Below, one piece after another: positions 34,404-43,143 of a DNA stretch of 64,000 nucleotides. How positions within the stretch are numbered: position 1 is the first letter of the stretch; every line of letters starts with the position of its first letter. The DNA lies in the NCBI RefSeq assembly GCF_030064675.1, contig NZ_CP116413.1:6480001-6544000 (forward strand), in the 5' to 3' direction. Made by a program: the position numbers and the translations under genes. Source of the DNA: Crossiella sp. CA-258035. GTDB lineage: Bacteria; Actinomycetota; Actinomycetes; Mycobacteriales; Pseudonocardiaceae. The notes below the pieces were generated by a model that worked only from the letters and a program-made list of their open reading frames with translations, had not been told where the DNA came from and did not search any database.

Positions 34404-34962
34404 GAGGTCCTCCCCCTGGACCTCGCCGACCAGTCCGCCATCCGCGCCTTCGCCGCCCGCCTGCTCGACACCGGCCACCCGGGTGGTCTCGGTCAGCTCC
34501 GCAGGCCACTTCCTCGCCGACATCCGCTGGCACGATCCACAGTGGACCACCGGCTACGACCGCTGGCTGGCCTACGCCGCATCCAGAACCGCCAACGCCC
34601 TGTTCGCCCGCCACCTGGACACCCTCGGCGTGCGCGCCTTCGCCGTGCACCCGGGCAGCATCCTCACCCCGCTGCAACGCCACATCCCGCGCGCGGGACA
34701 ACTCGCCCTGGGCTGGTTCGCCCCCGACGGCACCCCGGCCCCCGGCTTCAAGACCCCGGCCCAGGGCGCGGCCACCGCCGTCTGGGCGGCGACCGCGCCT
34801 GGCCTTGAGCGGCACGGCGGGGCCTACTGCCAGGACTGCGAGCTGGCCAAGCCCGCTGCCACCGACGACATGCTCATCGGCGGCGTCAAACCCTGGGCCA
34901 CCGACCCGGAAGCCGCCGCGCGCCTGTGGCAGCTCTCCAGCGAGCTGACCGGGCTGGGCTGA
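34404..34962 (+). pseudogene. broken short-chain dehydrogenase (retinol-dehydrogenase-like) remnant
   Basis: EVLPLDLADQSAIRAFAARL and LLDTGH form the middle of an SDR (strand 3 and helix 4). At about 34480 the frame changes to RVVSVSSAGHFLADIRWHDP, then YAASRTANALFARHLDTLGV and VHPGSILTPLQRH, which is the active-site strand, the Tyr-x3-Lys helix (here YAASRTA; Lys replaced by Arg) and the C-terminus. The Rossmann glycine loop and the NNAG segment are absent, so two deletions and a frame change have destroyed the gene. The 127 bases upstream are Ala/Pro-coding low-complexity DNA. Confidence 0.75.
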
Positions 34963-35796
34963 TCAGCGGAAGGCGTCCGCGTGCTCGGCGACCCACTGCG
35001 CGAAGGTGCGCGCGGGCCGCCCGAGCAGCCGCTCGACGGTCGGGTCCACCGTGTAGCCCTCCCGCGGCGGGTCGGCGTGCCAGCCGACGACGTGGTCGAC
35101 GGCCTCGGACGAGTAACCCGCCTGCCGCATCCGCTCCCTGGCCTGCTCCTCGGTCAGCTCGATGAACCGGAGGTCCCGGCCGATACCGGCGCCGAGCACC
35201 CGGACCCGCTCCGCGTAGGTGAACACCTCGGACCCGGTGAGCACGTAGTCGCGGCCGGCGTGCCCGTCCTCGGTGAGCGTGCGCGCGGCCACCTCGGCGA
35301 TGTCCTGGTCGTGGATCAGCGCGCTGCGCATCTCGGGGAACGCCTCGCGCACCACGCCCTCGGCGCGGACCGACTCGGCCCAGGTCATCGTGTTGGACAT
35401 GAACTCCATCGCCTGCAGCGTGGTCTGGGCCAGTCCGGCGTCGGCGATCGCCTGTTCCACCGGCCCGGTCTCACCGCCCCACAGCGTGGTCACCCGGCGC
35501 ACCCCGGCCTCGGCGACCACCTTGGCCAGCTCGGGGCCGCTGCGCAGCGGGGCGCCGGTGGCCGCGTCGAAGGTGAGCAGGAACAGCGCGCTCGCCCCGG
35601 CCAGCGCGGGACCGAGACTCGCCGGGTCGGCCAGGTCGCCGACGGCCACCTCCGCCCCTTCCGGCAGCCTGGCCCGTTCCGGGTTCCTGGTCAGGCCGCG
35701 CACCCGGTGGCCGCGCCGGAGCAGCTCGGCGACCACCCTGCCGCCGATGTTCCCGGTCGCCCCGGCCACCACCACGATTCCGTTGTCATTGATCAT
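34963..35796 (-). CDS. NmrA-like NAD(P)-binding atypical SDR
   Basis: A 277-residue protein with a Rossmann fold: VVVAGATGNIGGRVVAELLR (GxxGxxG) and RGLTRNPERARLPEGAEVAV strand 2, then ALFLLTFDA. This is the NmrA/azoreductase-like (YtfG) group, often NADPH-dependent quinone reductases or redox sensors. ATG at 35796 is essentially at the transcription start predicted from a MerR-type promoter (35804-35834), so the mRNA would be leaderless. It converges on the SDR remnant. Substrate unknown. Confidence 0.85.
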   Translation of the reverse strand: MINDNGIVVVAGATGNIGGRVVAELLRRGHRVRGLTRNPERARLPEGAEVAVGDLADPASLGPALAGASALFLLTFDAATGAPLRSGPELAKVVAEAGVRRVTTLWGGETGPVEQAIADAGLAQTTLQAMEFMSNTMTWAESVRAEGVVREAFPEMRSALIHDQDIAEVAARTLTEDGHAGRDYVLTGSEVFTYAERVRVLGAGIGRDLRFIELTEEQARERMRQAGYSSEAVDHVVGWHADPPREGYTVDPTVERLLGRPARTFAQWVAEHADAFR

Positions 35797-35803
35797 GTCC
35801 GGC

Positions 35804-35834
35804 AGGCTATTTCCTCCACTTAACTGGAGGTCAA
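35804..35834 (-). promoter_or_regulatory. MerR/SoxR-type promoter with 19-bp spacer and dyad
   Basis: On the minus strand: -35 TTGACC (35834-35829), a 19-bp spacer, -10 TAGCCT (35809-35804). A dyad CCTCCA-N6-TGGAGG (35813-35830) sits between them, overlapping the -35 end. Over-long 19-bp spacers with a central dyad are the hallmark of promoters activated by MerR-family proteins through DNA untwisting. The start codon is 8 nt after the -10. Confidence 0.65.
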
Positions 35835-35934
35835 CCCGACCCCGGATACCCGGCACAGACACCTTTACCCGAGGACTTCCACCTGGTTGCAGGGAAAGGC
35901 AGTAACGAAAGGACAAAAAATAGCGATCAACCAC

Positions 35935-36258
35935 ATGGAGCTTGACCAACCAACAAATCATGCCACGTTACCACAACAGCCGATTGACCGTGTTGTCAAC
36001 TGGGGTGATGCTGTAACCATGACATTGAGATTCCTGGCAATCGACCCCAGGACCAACGGCGAAAACTGCCCATCCGTGTGGCTCGATGACACGACCGGAG
36101 ACCTTCTGTTGCAGGGATGGGAGGTCACCGACCAAGATACCCTCGCAGAGATCAACATGCGCAGTCCGATCGCGGCCAATGAGAAGGTCGTGCGACTGCC
36201 AGCGCGAATGCGAGCGATGGTTCAGGAGGCATGTGGTGACGGAACGACCGACCTTTGA
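35935..36258 (+). CDS. small protein partnered with DUF6879 (uncharacterised)
   Basis: About 107 residues from ATG 35935. The part CPSVWLDDTTGDLLLQGWEV, TDQDTLAEI and EKVVRLPARM matches the layout of small actinobacterial proteins encoded directly before DUF6879 genes (a CPxx.TxxG..VVQGW..D.. L core and a PxxL end). The DNA is visibly richer in A and T than its surroundings (roughly half GC against about 70%), suggesting transfer. Start is uncertain: a TTG at 35887 and an ATG at 36019 are alternatives. The stop overlaps the next gene by 23 nt. Function unknown. Confidence 0.6.
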   Translation: MELDQPTNHATLPQQPIDRVVNWGDAVTMTLRFLAIDPRTNGENCPSVWLDDTTGDLLLQGWEVTDQDTLAEINMRSPIAANEKVVRLPARMRAMVQEACGDGTTDL

Positions 36259-36571
36259 CGAGCTTTTCGCCGGGTGCGCCAGATCGGCCGTGCACCTGGA
36301 AATGCGAGACGTCTACACACCGGATGACAGCGCGTACCTCGCCTGGCGGAACGGTGTGCGGATCGACCCCGTGAACCACTTCCGGGACTGGTACGACCTG
36401 ATAGTCGCCACGGTGGCCCGCGGCGTCGAGGTCCGCCGGGCGCGAATCGTGTCCGAACCCATCACCGACTTCATACGCCACGAGTACGAAGTGACTCCGG
36501 TGCTGAACATACCCGCGGGGGAGAAGGTTCGTTGGCTACCCCGTGCACGGCGGGATCCAACTGTCGGGTGA
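36236..36571 (+). CDS. DUF6879 family protein
   Basis: A 111-residue protein with all the family's landmarks: FDELFAGCARSAVHLEMRD at the front, DSAYLAWRNGVR, RGVEVRRARIVSEPITDFIR and AGEKVRWLPRAR at the end. DUF6879 proteins are common in actinomycetes next to small partner proteins and regulators; their biochemical role is not known. GTG at 36236 has CAGGAGG upstream. It overlaps both neighbours (23 nt before, 29 nt after), so the three genes are translationally linked. Confidence 0.85.
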   Translation: MTERPTFDELFAGCARSAVHLEMRDVYTPDDSAYLAWRNGVRIDPVNHFRDWYDLIVATVARGVEVRRARIVSEPITDFIRHEYEVTPVLNIPAGEKVRWLPRARRDPTVG

Positions 36572-38615
36572 CCGAAGCTCACCGCCGCCACCGCGCCAGT
36601 TGCCGTTGCGCCCCAACAGATTCGTCAATCGGGCAGCCGATCTCCGCCAGCTCGACCGCCTCCTCCACGAACCGGACCGGCGGGTCGGCGCCAGTCCGGT
36701 CGCGGGCCTGTCGGCGGTGGCGGGCGCTCCCGGAGTAGGCAAGACCGCGCTGGCCTTGCACTGGGCCCACCGCGTACGGGACCGGTTCCGCGACGGTGAC
36801 CTCTACGTCGATCTGCAGGGTTACGGCCCAGGCGCGCCGATCACCGCGGCCCAGGCGTTGGAGAGATTCCTGCGCGCCCTCGGCACCTCTCCGGACAGCA
36901 TTCCGGATGACCTGGAAGACCGCGCCGCGCTTTTCCGGTCGACACTGGATGAGAAACACGTCCTGCTCGTCATCGACAACGCGTCGGATTCCATGCAGGT
37001 TCGTCATCTGATACCGGCATCCGCCCACTGTTTCACCATAGTGACCAGTCGCAGCGCATTGCCCGGCCTGGTGACGAGAGAAGGAGCAGCCCGAATGACT
37101 CTGGATGTTCTTTCCCCGGCGGAGTCAGTCGATCTGCTCGCGGAGTTCATCACCCCCGAAGCGATGACCTCCGCACCGGCCGCGGCATTCCGGCTGGCCG
37201 AGTTCTGCGGCTACCTACCGCTGACCCTCCGGATAGTGGGGGAACGGGCCTCCAGCAGGCCACGAACCTCACTCGAGGAACTGCTCGCCGAACTCGTCGC
37301 CGAGAAGCACCGGCTGGACGCGCTCGCCTCGGCCGAGGACGAGCTCAGCGACACCCGCGCGGTCTTCTCCTGGTCGTACCGGGCACTGGACGCAGAGCTT
37401 CGGCGCGCGTTCCGCCTCATCAGCCTGCACCATGGACCGGACATCAGCATCGACGCCGCCGCCGCACTGATCGGCGCCGATGTGGCCACGGCGAGGCGGT
37501 GGCTCCGGTCGCTCACCGGAGTCCACCTGGTGCAGGAACCGTTCAACGACCGTTTTCGCGTGCACGACCTGCTGCAGGCTTACGCCGGTGAGCGGGCCAG
37601 CATCGAGGACAGCCAGCACGACCGCGTGCAGGCGATCCGGCGGGTGCTCCTCTGGTATCTCCTGATCGCCGATCAGGGCCGGCAGGCGATCCTGCCGCAT
37701 TCGGCCGCGGTGCCACTGCCACCGTCACCCGGAATTGAGCTGCGGATCAGTTTCGACAGCGGCGCCACCGCGATCTCCTGGTTTGAGAAGGAACGCACCA
37801 ACATCCTCTCCGCCCTGCACCAGGCCACCGAGTTCGGCCAGTTCGACCTGGCCTGGAAGCTGGCGGCCATCGGCAGCGGCTTCTTCGAGCTGCGCTCCTA
37901 CTGGGGGGACTGGGAGACCACCATGAAAACCGGTCTGCGTGCGGCCCGCGCGCTGGGTGATCCCCTGGGTGAGGCGGTGAGCCTGTTGCTCCTGGCCGAT
38001 GCGCACTGGCAGGTGGGCCGGCTGGCAGAGGCGGCCGCGAGCTACCAGCAGGCTGCCCGCATCGCCTATGACATCTCGGCGGGTTGGATCGAGGGCTTCG
38101 CCACCCGCGGGCTCGGCCTGCTGCTCCAGGAGTCCGGCCAGCCCGACGGTGCCCGGGAGATGTTCAGCAAGGCACTGCGCATATTCGAGCGCGACGGCCA
38201 CCAGCGCGGCGCCGGAATGTCGCTGCTGAGCCTCGGAAAGTGCGCCGCCGCGAACGACCTCGTCCAGGCCGTGCGGTTCCACACCCGCGCGTTGACGATT
38301 TTTCAGGACATTGGCGACCGGTGGACTATCGCGTGGGGCAAACTCGCCCTGGGACGGACACTGCGCCAGGACCGGCGCCCGCTGGAGGCGGTCACCCATC
38401 TTCACCAGGCAGCGGAGGTTTTCGCTGATTTCGCGGATCATCGCTGCGCGGCCGACGCCCTGGTCGAACTGGGCGACGCCTGGCACGATTCGGCCCGACC
38501 GGCTGAGGCCGACCGGTGCTGGGCACGGGCCGCGGACATCCTCCAATCTCTGGACGATCCCCGGCACCGGGACATTCGGCAACGGCTGTCGCGGTCTGAC
38601 ACCGAGGGCGAGTAG
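36543..38615 (+). CDS. NB-ARC/TPR STAND NTPase
   Basis: A 690-residue AP-ATPase. Residues 25-300 form the NB-ARC module: Walker A GAPGVGKT at 61-68, Walker B LLVIDN at 141-146, sensor-like TIVTSR, FCGYLPLTL (the GLPL motif), then a winged helix around 275-370 (FSWSYRALDAELRRAFRLIS). From about 420 to 680 there are TPR repeats. It resembles the C-terminal two-thirds of AfsR-type SARP regulators, but has no DNA-binding or catalytic domain at its N-terminus. GTG at 36543 overlaps the DUF6879 gene by 29 nt. Inferred role: sensor/oligomeriser whose output partner is the co-encoded small proteins. Confidence 0.85.
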   Translation: MHGGIQLSGDRSSPPPPRQLPLRPNRFVNRAADLRQLDRLLHEPDRRVGASPVAGLSAVAGAPGVGKTALALHWAHRVRDRFRDGDLYVDLQGYGPGAPITAAQALERFLRALGTSPDSIPDDLEDRAALFRSTLDEKHVLLVIDNASDSMQVRHLIPASAHCFTIVTSRSALPGLVTREGAARMTLDVLSPAESVDLLAEFITPEAMTSAPAAAFRLAEFCGYLPLTLRIVGERASSRPRTSLEELLAELVAEKHRLDALASAEDELSDTRAVFSWSYRALDAELRRAFRLISLHHGPDISIDAAAALIGADVATARRWLRSLTGVHLVQEPFNDRFRVHDLLQAYAGERASIEDSQHDRVQAIRRVLLWYLLIADQGRQAILPHSAAVPLPPSPGIELRISFDSGATAISWFEKERTNILSALHQATEFGQFDLAWKLAAIGSGFFELRSYWGDWETTMKTGLRAARALGDPLGEAVSLLLLADAHWQVGRLAEAAASYQQAARIAYDISAGWIEGFATRGLGLLLQESGQPDGAREMFSKALRIFERDGHQRGAGMSLLSLGKCAAANDLVQAVRFHTRALTIFQDIGDRWTIAWGKLALGRTLRQDRRPLEAVTHLHQAAEVFADFADHRCAADALVELGDAWHDSARPAEADRCWARAADILQSLDDPRHRDIRQRLSRSDTEGE

Positions 38616-38650
38616 CCAGCGGGCCGGCGTCACCTATGCTCTGAACCGAT

Positions 38651-40288
38651 ATGAGCGCCACACTCGTCGCCAAGGGTCTCGCCGCAGGGCATGGGGACCG
38701 TGTTCTGTTCTCCGGGCTGGACCTGGTGGTCGCGCCGGGTGACGTGGTCGGGCTGGTCGGGGTGAACGGGGCGGGCAAGTCGACCCTGCTGCGCACCCTC
38801 GGCGGCCTGCTCACCGCCGAGGAGGGCTCGATCCGGCTCAACCCGCCCTCGGCGGTGGTCGGTCACCTGCCGCAGGAGCCGGAACGCCGTGCCGGGGAGT
38901 CGGTGCGGGACTTCCTGGCCCGCCGCACCGGGGTCGCCGCGGCGCAGGCGGCCATGGACACCGCCACCGAGGCGCTGACCGCGGGGGCCGAGGGCTCCGA
39001 CGACGCCTACGCCGACAGCCTGGAGCGGTGGCTGGCCCTGGGCGGGGCGGACCTGGACGAGCGGATGGGCGAGGTGGTCGCCGATCTGGGGCTGACCGTG
39101 CGCCTGGACGCGCCGATGACCGGCCTGTCCGGCGGGCAGGCGGCCAGGGGCGGGCTGGCCTCGCTGCTGCTGAGCCGTTACGACATCTTCCTGCTGGATG
39201 AGCCCACCAACGACCTGGACCTGGACGGCCTGGACCGCCTGGAGGCCTTCGTCACCGGGCTGCGCGCCGGCACGGTGCTGGTCAGCCACGACCGCGAGTT
39301 CCTGGCCCGCACGGTCAACCGGGTGGTCGAGCTGGACCTGGTCCAGCAGCAGATCCGCTCCTACGGCGGCGGCTACACCGCCTACCTGGCCGAGCGGGAG
39401 GTGGCCCGGCGGCACGCCCGCGAGCAGTACGAGGACTACGCCGACACCCGCTCCGCCCTGGAGGCCCGCGCCCGCACGCAGCGGTCCTGGATGGAGAAGG
39501 GCGTCAAGAACGCGCGCCGCAAGGCCGGGGACAACGACAAGCAGGGCCGCAAGTTCCGCAGCGAGTCCACCGAGAAGCAGGCGTCCAAGGCGCGGCAGAC
39601 CGAGCGGCTGATCGAGCGCCTGGACGTGGTGGAGGAGCCGCGCAAGGAGTGGGAGCTGCGGATGGAGATCGCCGCCGCGCCCCGCGCCGGCGCGGTGGTG
39701 GCCACCCTGCGGGCGGCGGTGGTCCAGCGTGGTGGGTTCACGCTGGGGCCGGTGGACTTGCAGATCGACTGGGCGGACCGGGTGGCGATCACCGGCGCGA
39801 ACGGGGCCGGGAAGTCCACCCTGCTGGCCGCGCTGCTGGGCCGCGCCGAGCTGGCCTCCGGTCAGGCCGCGCTCGGGCCGGGGGTGGTGATCGGCGAGGT
39901 CGACCAGGCCCGCGGCCTGTTCCTCGGCAACCAGCCCCTGGTGGAGGCCTTCCAGGAGGCGGTGCCGGACCAGACACCAGCCGAGGTGCGCACGCTGCTG
40001 GCCAAGTTCGGGCTGACCGCGGTGCACGTGATGCGCCCGGCCGCGACCCTGTCCCCCGGTGAGCGCACCAGGGCCGCGCTCGCCCTGTTGCAGGCCCGCG
40101 GGGTGAACCTGCTGGTCCTGGACGAGCCGACCAACCACCTGGACCTGCCCGCGATCGAACAGCTGGAACAGGCCCTGGCGACCTATCCGGGCACGTTGCT
40201 GCTGGTCACGCACGACCGGCGGATGCTGGACACGGTGGCCACCTCCCGGCAGCTGCACGTCGAGGACGGCAAGGTCACCGACCGCTGA
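38651..40288 (+). CDS. ABC-F family ATP-binding protein
   Basis: A 545-residue protein with two fused ABC ATPase domains and no membrane helices. First domain: GVNGAGKST (38-46), LSGGQAARGG, LLDEPTNDLD; linker of about 80 residues rich in Arg/Lys (the ribosome-interacting P-site region); second domain: GANGAGKST, LSPGERTRAA, VLDEPTNHLD. ABC-F proteins act on ribosomes as translation factors or antibiotic-resistance factors. Which of the two applies is not visible: the linker lacks the long antibiotic-resistance extension. ATG at 38651. A bidirectional terminator follows. Confidence 0.92.
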   Translation: MSATLVAKGLAAGHGDRVLFSGLDLVVAPGDVVGLVGVNGAGKSTLLRTLGGLLTAEEGSIRLNPPSAVVGHLPQEPERRAGESVRDFLARRTGVAAAQAAMDTATEALTAGAEGSDDAYADSLERWLALGGADLDERMGEVVADLGLTVRLDAPMTGLSGGQAARGGLASLLLSRYDIFLLDEPTNDLDLDGLDRLEAFVTGLRAGTVLVSHDREFLARTVNRVVELDLVQQQIRSYGGGYTAYLAEREVARRHAREQYEDYADTRSALEARARTQRSWMEKGVKNARRKAGDNDKQGRKFRSESTEKQASKARQTERLIERLDVVEEPRKEWELRMEIAAAPRAGAVVATLRAAVVQRGGFTLGPVDLQIDWADRVAITGANGAGKSTLLAALLGRAELASGQAALGPGVVIGEVDQARGLFLGNQPLVEAFQEAVPDQTPAEVRTLLAKFGLTAVHVMRPAATLSPGERTRAALALLQARGVNLLVLDEPTNHLDLPAIEQLEQALATYPGTLLLVTHDRRMLDTVATSRQLHVEDGKVTDR

Positions 40289-40319
40289 CCGGGTCGCGCC
40301 GCCGGGCGACGCGACCCGG
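40289..40319. terminator. bidirectional terminator between abc-F and aminopeptidase P genes
   Basis: CCGGGTCGCG (40289-40298) pairs with CGCGACCCGG (40310-40319) immediately after the ABC-F stop and before the convergent stop at 40325. Confidence 0.75.
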
Positions 40320-40324
40320 CGGGC

Positions 40325-41767
40325 TCAGCGCGGCAGGTGCGACTGGACCCACTGCTCGATGCCGTCGGCGGTGATCGGCAGCGCCTTGGACAGCACCTCG
40401 TTGCCGGTCTCGGTGACCAGCAGGTCGTCCTCGATGCGCACGCCGATGCCGCGCAGCTCCGGCGGCACGGTCTCGTCGTTGGGGTGGAAGTACAGGCCGG
40501 GCTCCACGGTCAGCGTCATCCCGGCTTCCAGGTCGCCCCGGTGGTAGGCCTTGGGGCTGGCGGAGGCGCAGTCGTGCACGTCCAGGCCGAGGTAGTGGCC
40601 GATGCCGTGGATGACGTAGCGGCGGTGGTGCTGGCCGTTCTCCGCCATGGCCTCATCCACCGAGACCTTCAGCAGGCCCCACTCGTGCAGCCCGGTGGCC
40701 AGCACCTCCAGCGCCTTGTCGTGGAATGCCTTGTACGGCGCGCCCGGCTTGACCTCCGCCATCGCCGCCACGTGCGACTTGTACACGAGGTCGTAGACCC
40801 GTCGCTGCGGTTCGCTGAAGGTGCCCGACACCGGGAAGGTGCGAGTGACGTCGGCGGTGTAGAGGGTGCGCACCTCGACCCCGGCGTCCATCAGCAGCGC
40901 GCAGTCCTCCGGCACCGGGCCGTCGCAGCGCACCCAGTGCAGCACCGGGGCGTGCGAGCCGGCGGCCAGGATGGAGGCGTAGCCGACGCCGTTGCCCTCG
41001 GTGCGGCCGCGCCGGTCGAAGGTGCCCTGCAGCCAGCGCTCGCCGCCGCGGCTGATCGCGTAGGGCAGTTCGCGGGCCACGTCGGCGAAGCCGAGCACGG
41101 TGGCGTCGATGGCCTGCTGGAGCTGGCCGATCTCCCACTCGTCCTTGATCCGGCGCAGTTCGGACAGGGTGCGGCGCAGGGTTTGGGTCAGGCTGGGGCT
41201 GCCCGGGGCCAGCGCGTCCAGCAGCGGTTCGACTCCGGCGGTGGTGAGCACGGCGGGGATGCTGCCGCGCAGCGCGTAGGGCAGGTCCTCGATCGGCTTG
41301 ACCGGGATCTCCAGCGCCTCCGACCACTCCGGCAGGCCCGGGATGGGGCCGATCCAGAGCTCCCCGTCGCGGGCGCTGGCGAAGAAGTCGGTCTCCTCGC
41401 TGCGGGCGGGCTGGCGCAGGTGCAGCACGGCGTCGTGGCCGTCCCCGGCCGGGGTCATCACCAGCACCGCGCCCTCGGCCTGGCAGCCGGTGAGCCAGAC
41501 GAAGTCGCTGTCGGCGCGGAAGTCGTAGTCGGTGTCGTTGGCGCGCACCGGCGCGCGACCGGCCGCCACCGCGATCCGCTTGCCGGGCAACGCCGCCGAC
41601 AGGCGCGCGCGGTGCGCCGCCGATGCCTTGGCCAGCCCCTCGGGCACCCGGACCGCGCGGTCCGCGGGGCCCCAGCCGCCGCCGATGACCGAGCGGAACC
41701 CGGCCGCGTCGATGGGCCGGATGGGTTCGCTCCTGGCGGGTTCGGCCGCCTCGTTCTGGCTCGCCAC
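40325..41767 (-). CDS. pepP: aminopeptidase P family metallopeptidase (Xaa-Pro aminopeptidase)
   Basis: A 480-residue M24B enzyme that removes N-terminal residues preceding proline. An N-terminal creatinase-like domain (residues 45-190) is followed by the pita-bread domain with metal ligands in LLMDAGVEV, TADVTRTFPV, HGIGHYLGLDVHD, VEPGLYF and VRIEDDLLVT. GTG at 41767 has AGGAGGAG at ideal spacing and is preferred over GTG 41785. It lies just upstream of the hydroxyproline operon's last gene on the same strand, so it may feed that pathway by cleaving imino-acid peptides, though proline turnover is a general job. Confidence 0.92.
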   Translation of the reverse strand: MASQNEAAEPARSEPIRPIDAAGFRSVIGGGWGPADRAVRVPEGLAKASAAHRARLSAALPGKRIAVAAGRAPVRANDTDYDFRADSDFVWLTGCQAEGAVLVMTPAGDGHDAVLHLRQPARSEETDFFASARDGELWIGPIPGLPEWSEALEIPVKPIEDLPYALRGSIPAVLTTAGVEPLLDALAPGSPSLTQTLRRTLSELRRIKDEWEIGQLQQAIDATVLGFADVARELPYAISRGGERWLQGTFDRRGRTEGNGVGYASILAAGSHAPVLHWVRCDGPVPEDCALLMDAGVEVRTLYTADVTRTFPVSGTFSEPQRRVYDLVYKSHVAAMAEVKPGAPYKAFHDKALEVLATGLHEWGLLKVSVDEAMAENGQHHRRYVIHGIGHYLGLDVHDCASASPKAYHRGDLEAGMTLTVEPGLYFHPNDETVPPELRGIGVRIEDDLLVTETGNEVLSKALPITADGIEQWVQSHLPR

Positions 41768-41781
41768 TGCTCCTCCTGTGT

Positions 41782-43143
41782 TCACACCTGTACCTGCACA
41801 GTACGTTCCCTGGTGTAGAATCGGACGGCCGCCTTGCCCTGCTCCTTCTCGCCGTAGCCGGAGTGCTTCTCCCCGCCGAAGGGCAGGTGGAAGTCCACGC
41901 CGTTGGTCGGCAGGTTGACCTTGACCATGCCGGACTCGCTGCGCCGCACCGCGGTCAGCGCCGCGCCGAGGTCGGCGGTGTAGACCGAGGTGACCAGGCC
42001 GAACTGGGTGCCGTTGGCCCGCTCGAACGCCTCGTCGACGCTCGCCACCCCGGCCAGCGCGGCGATGGGGCCGAAGACCTCCTGGTGGAACAGCGGCGCG
42101 TCCGGGGCGAGCCGGTCCACCACCACCGGGCGCACGTACCAGCCGTCGGCGGCGTCCAGGTACGGCGTGGTGAGCAGCCGTCCACCGGCGGCTTCGGCGG
42201 CCGCGGCGGCGGTGCGCACCTGCTTGCGCGCGCCCTCGGTGATCACCGGCCCGAGGTCGGGGCTGTCGGCGGGATCAGCCAGGCGCAGCCCGCTGACCGC
42301 GGCTGCCAGGCGTTCGGTGAACGGGCCGGGGTCGCCGACGACGAAGATCCGTTTGGTGGCGGTGCACTTCTGCCCGGCGTAGCCCATGGCGGCGCGGGCC
42401 ACGTCGGCCGCGGCGCGGTCCAGGTCGGCATCCGGCAGCACGATGGTCGCGGACAGTCCACCCATCTCGGCCTGCACCGGGATGCCGCGCTGGGCGGCGG
42501 CCGCGGCGATGATCCGGCCGACCGTGGTGGAGCCGGTGAAGGACACCACGTCCACCGCGTCCAGCAGCGCCGACCCGGTTTCCGCGCCGCCGGGGGTGAC
42601 GGCGAACAGTCCGGCGGGCAGCACCCGGTCGAGCAAGGTGGCGATGTGCTGGGCGACCGCGGTGGCCTCCGGCGCGGGCTTGACCACCACCCCGTTGCCC
42701 GCGGCCAGCGCGGGGGCGAGCTTCCACACCGGGATGGCCAGGGGGAAGTTCCACGGGGTGACCAGTCCGGCCACGCCGCGGGCGCGGCGGGTGGTGAAGG
42801 CCAGGCCGCCGCCGGTCGGGTAGGTCTCGCCTGCCGGGTCGTAGGCCTGCTGGGCGTAGTAGCGCAGGATCGCGATGGACCTGGCGACCTCGGCGACGGC
42901 TTCCTGCTTCGGTTTGCCGACCTCGCGCACGATCAGCGCGGCCAGCGCTTCGGCCTCCCGCTCGAACTCGGTGACGGCCGCGGTCAGCGCGGCCGAGCGG
43001 GCGGCGGGACCGGCGTCCTCCCAGTCCCGTCCGGCCTGGCGGGCCTTGGCCACGGTGGCCTCGACGGCGGCCCGGTCCAGGGCGGCGGTCTCCAGCACGA
43101 TGTCGCCGGGCCGCTGCGGACTGGTGGAGACGATGGTGCTCAC
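41782..43143 (-). CDS. aldehyde dehydrogenase, likely alpha-ketoglutarate semialdehyde dehydrogenase
   Basis: A 453-residue NAD(P)-dependent aldehyde dehydrogenase. TPWNFPLAIPVWKLAPALAA (oxyanion Asn N132) leads the catalytic half, with general base E226 in QAEMGG and nucleophile C260 in YAGQKCTATKR; SGYGEKEQG is near the C-terminus. In the hydroxyproline operon the expected step is oxidation of 2,5-dioxopentanoate to alpha-ketoglutarate, and the family of the enzyme is compatible with this. The GTG start overlaps the epimerase stop (GTGA). Final gene of the operon; substrate inferred from context. Confidence 0.82.
   Translation of the reverse strand: MSTIVSTSPQRPGDIVLETAALDRAAVEATVAKARQAGRDWEDAGPAARSAALTAAVTEFEREAEALAALIVREVGKPKQEAVAEVARSIAILRYYAQQAYDPAGETYPTGGGLAFTTRRARGVAGLVTPWNFPLAIPVWKLAPALAAGNGVVVKPAPEATAVAQHIATLLDRVLPAGLFAVTPGGAETGSALLDAVDVVSFTGSTTVGRIIAAAAAQRGIPVQAEMGGLSATIVLPDADLDRAAADVARAAMGYAGQKCTATKRIFVVGDPGPFTERLAAAVSGLRLADPADSPDLGPVITEGARKQVRTAAAAAEAAGGRLLTTPYLDAADGWYVRPVVVDRLAPDAPLFHQEVFGPIAALAGVASVDEAFERANGTQFGLVTSVYTADLGAALTAVRRSESGMVKVNLPTNGVDFHLPFGGEKHSGYGEKEQGKAAVRFYTRERTVQVQV

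Noticed and set aside
30093-34550. A 1485-codon open frame on the minus strand
   Set aside because: It lies antisense to helD and the acyl-CoA dehydrogenase gene, both of which have family motifs and good starts; its own translation is His/Gly/Val-rich with no motif.
36543-38615. A full AfsR/SARP activator
   Set aside because: The N-terminus begins with a short Pro-rich stretch then the NB-ARC domain; no OmpR-like DNA-binding or BTAD domain precedes it.
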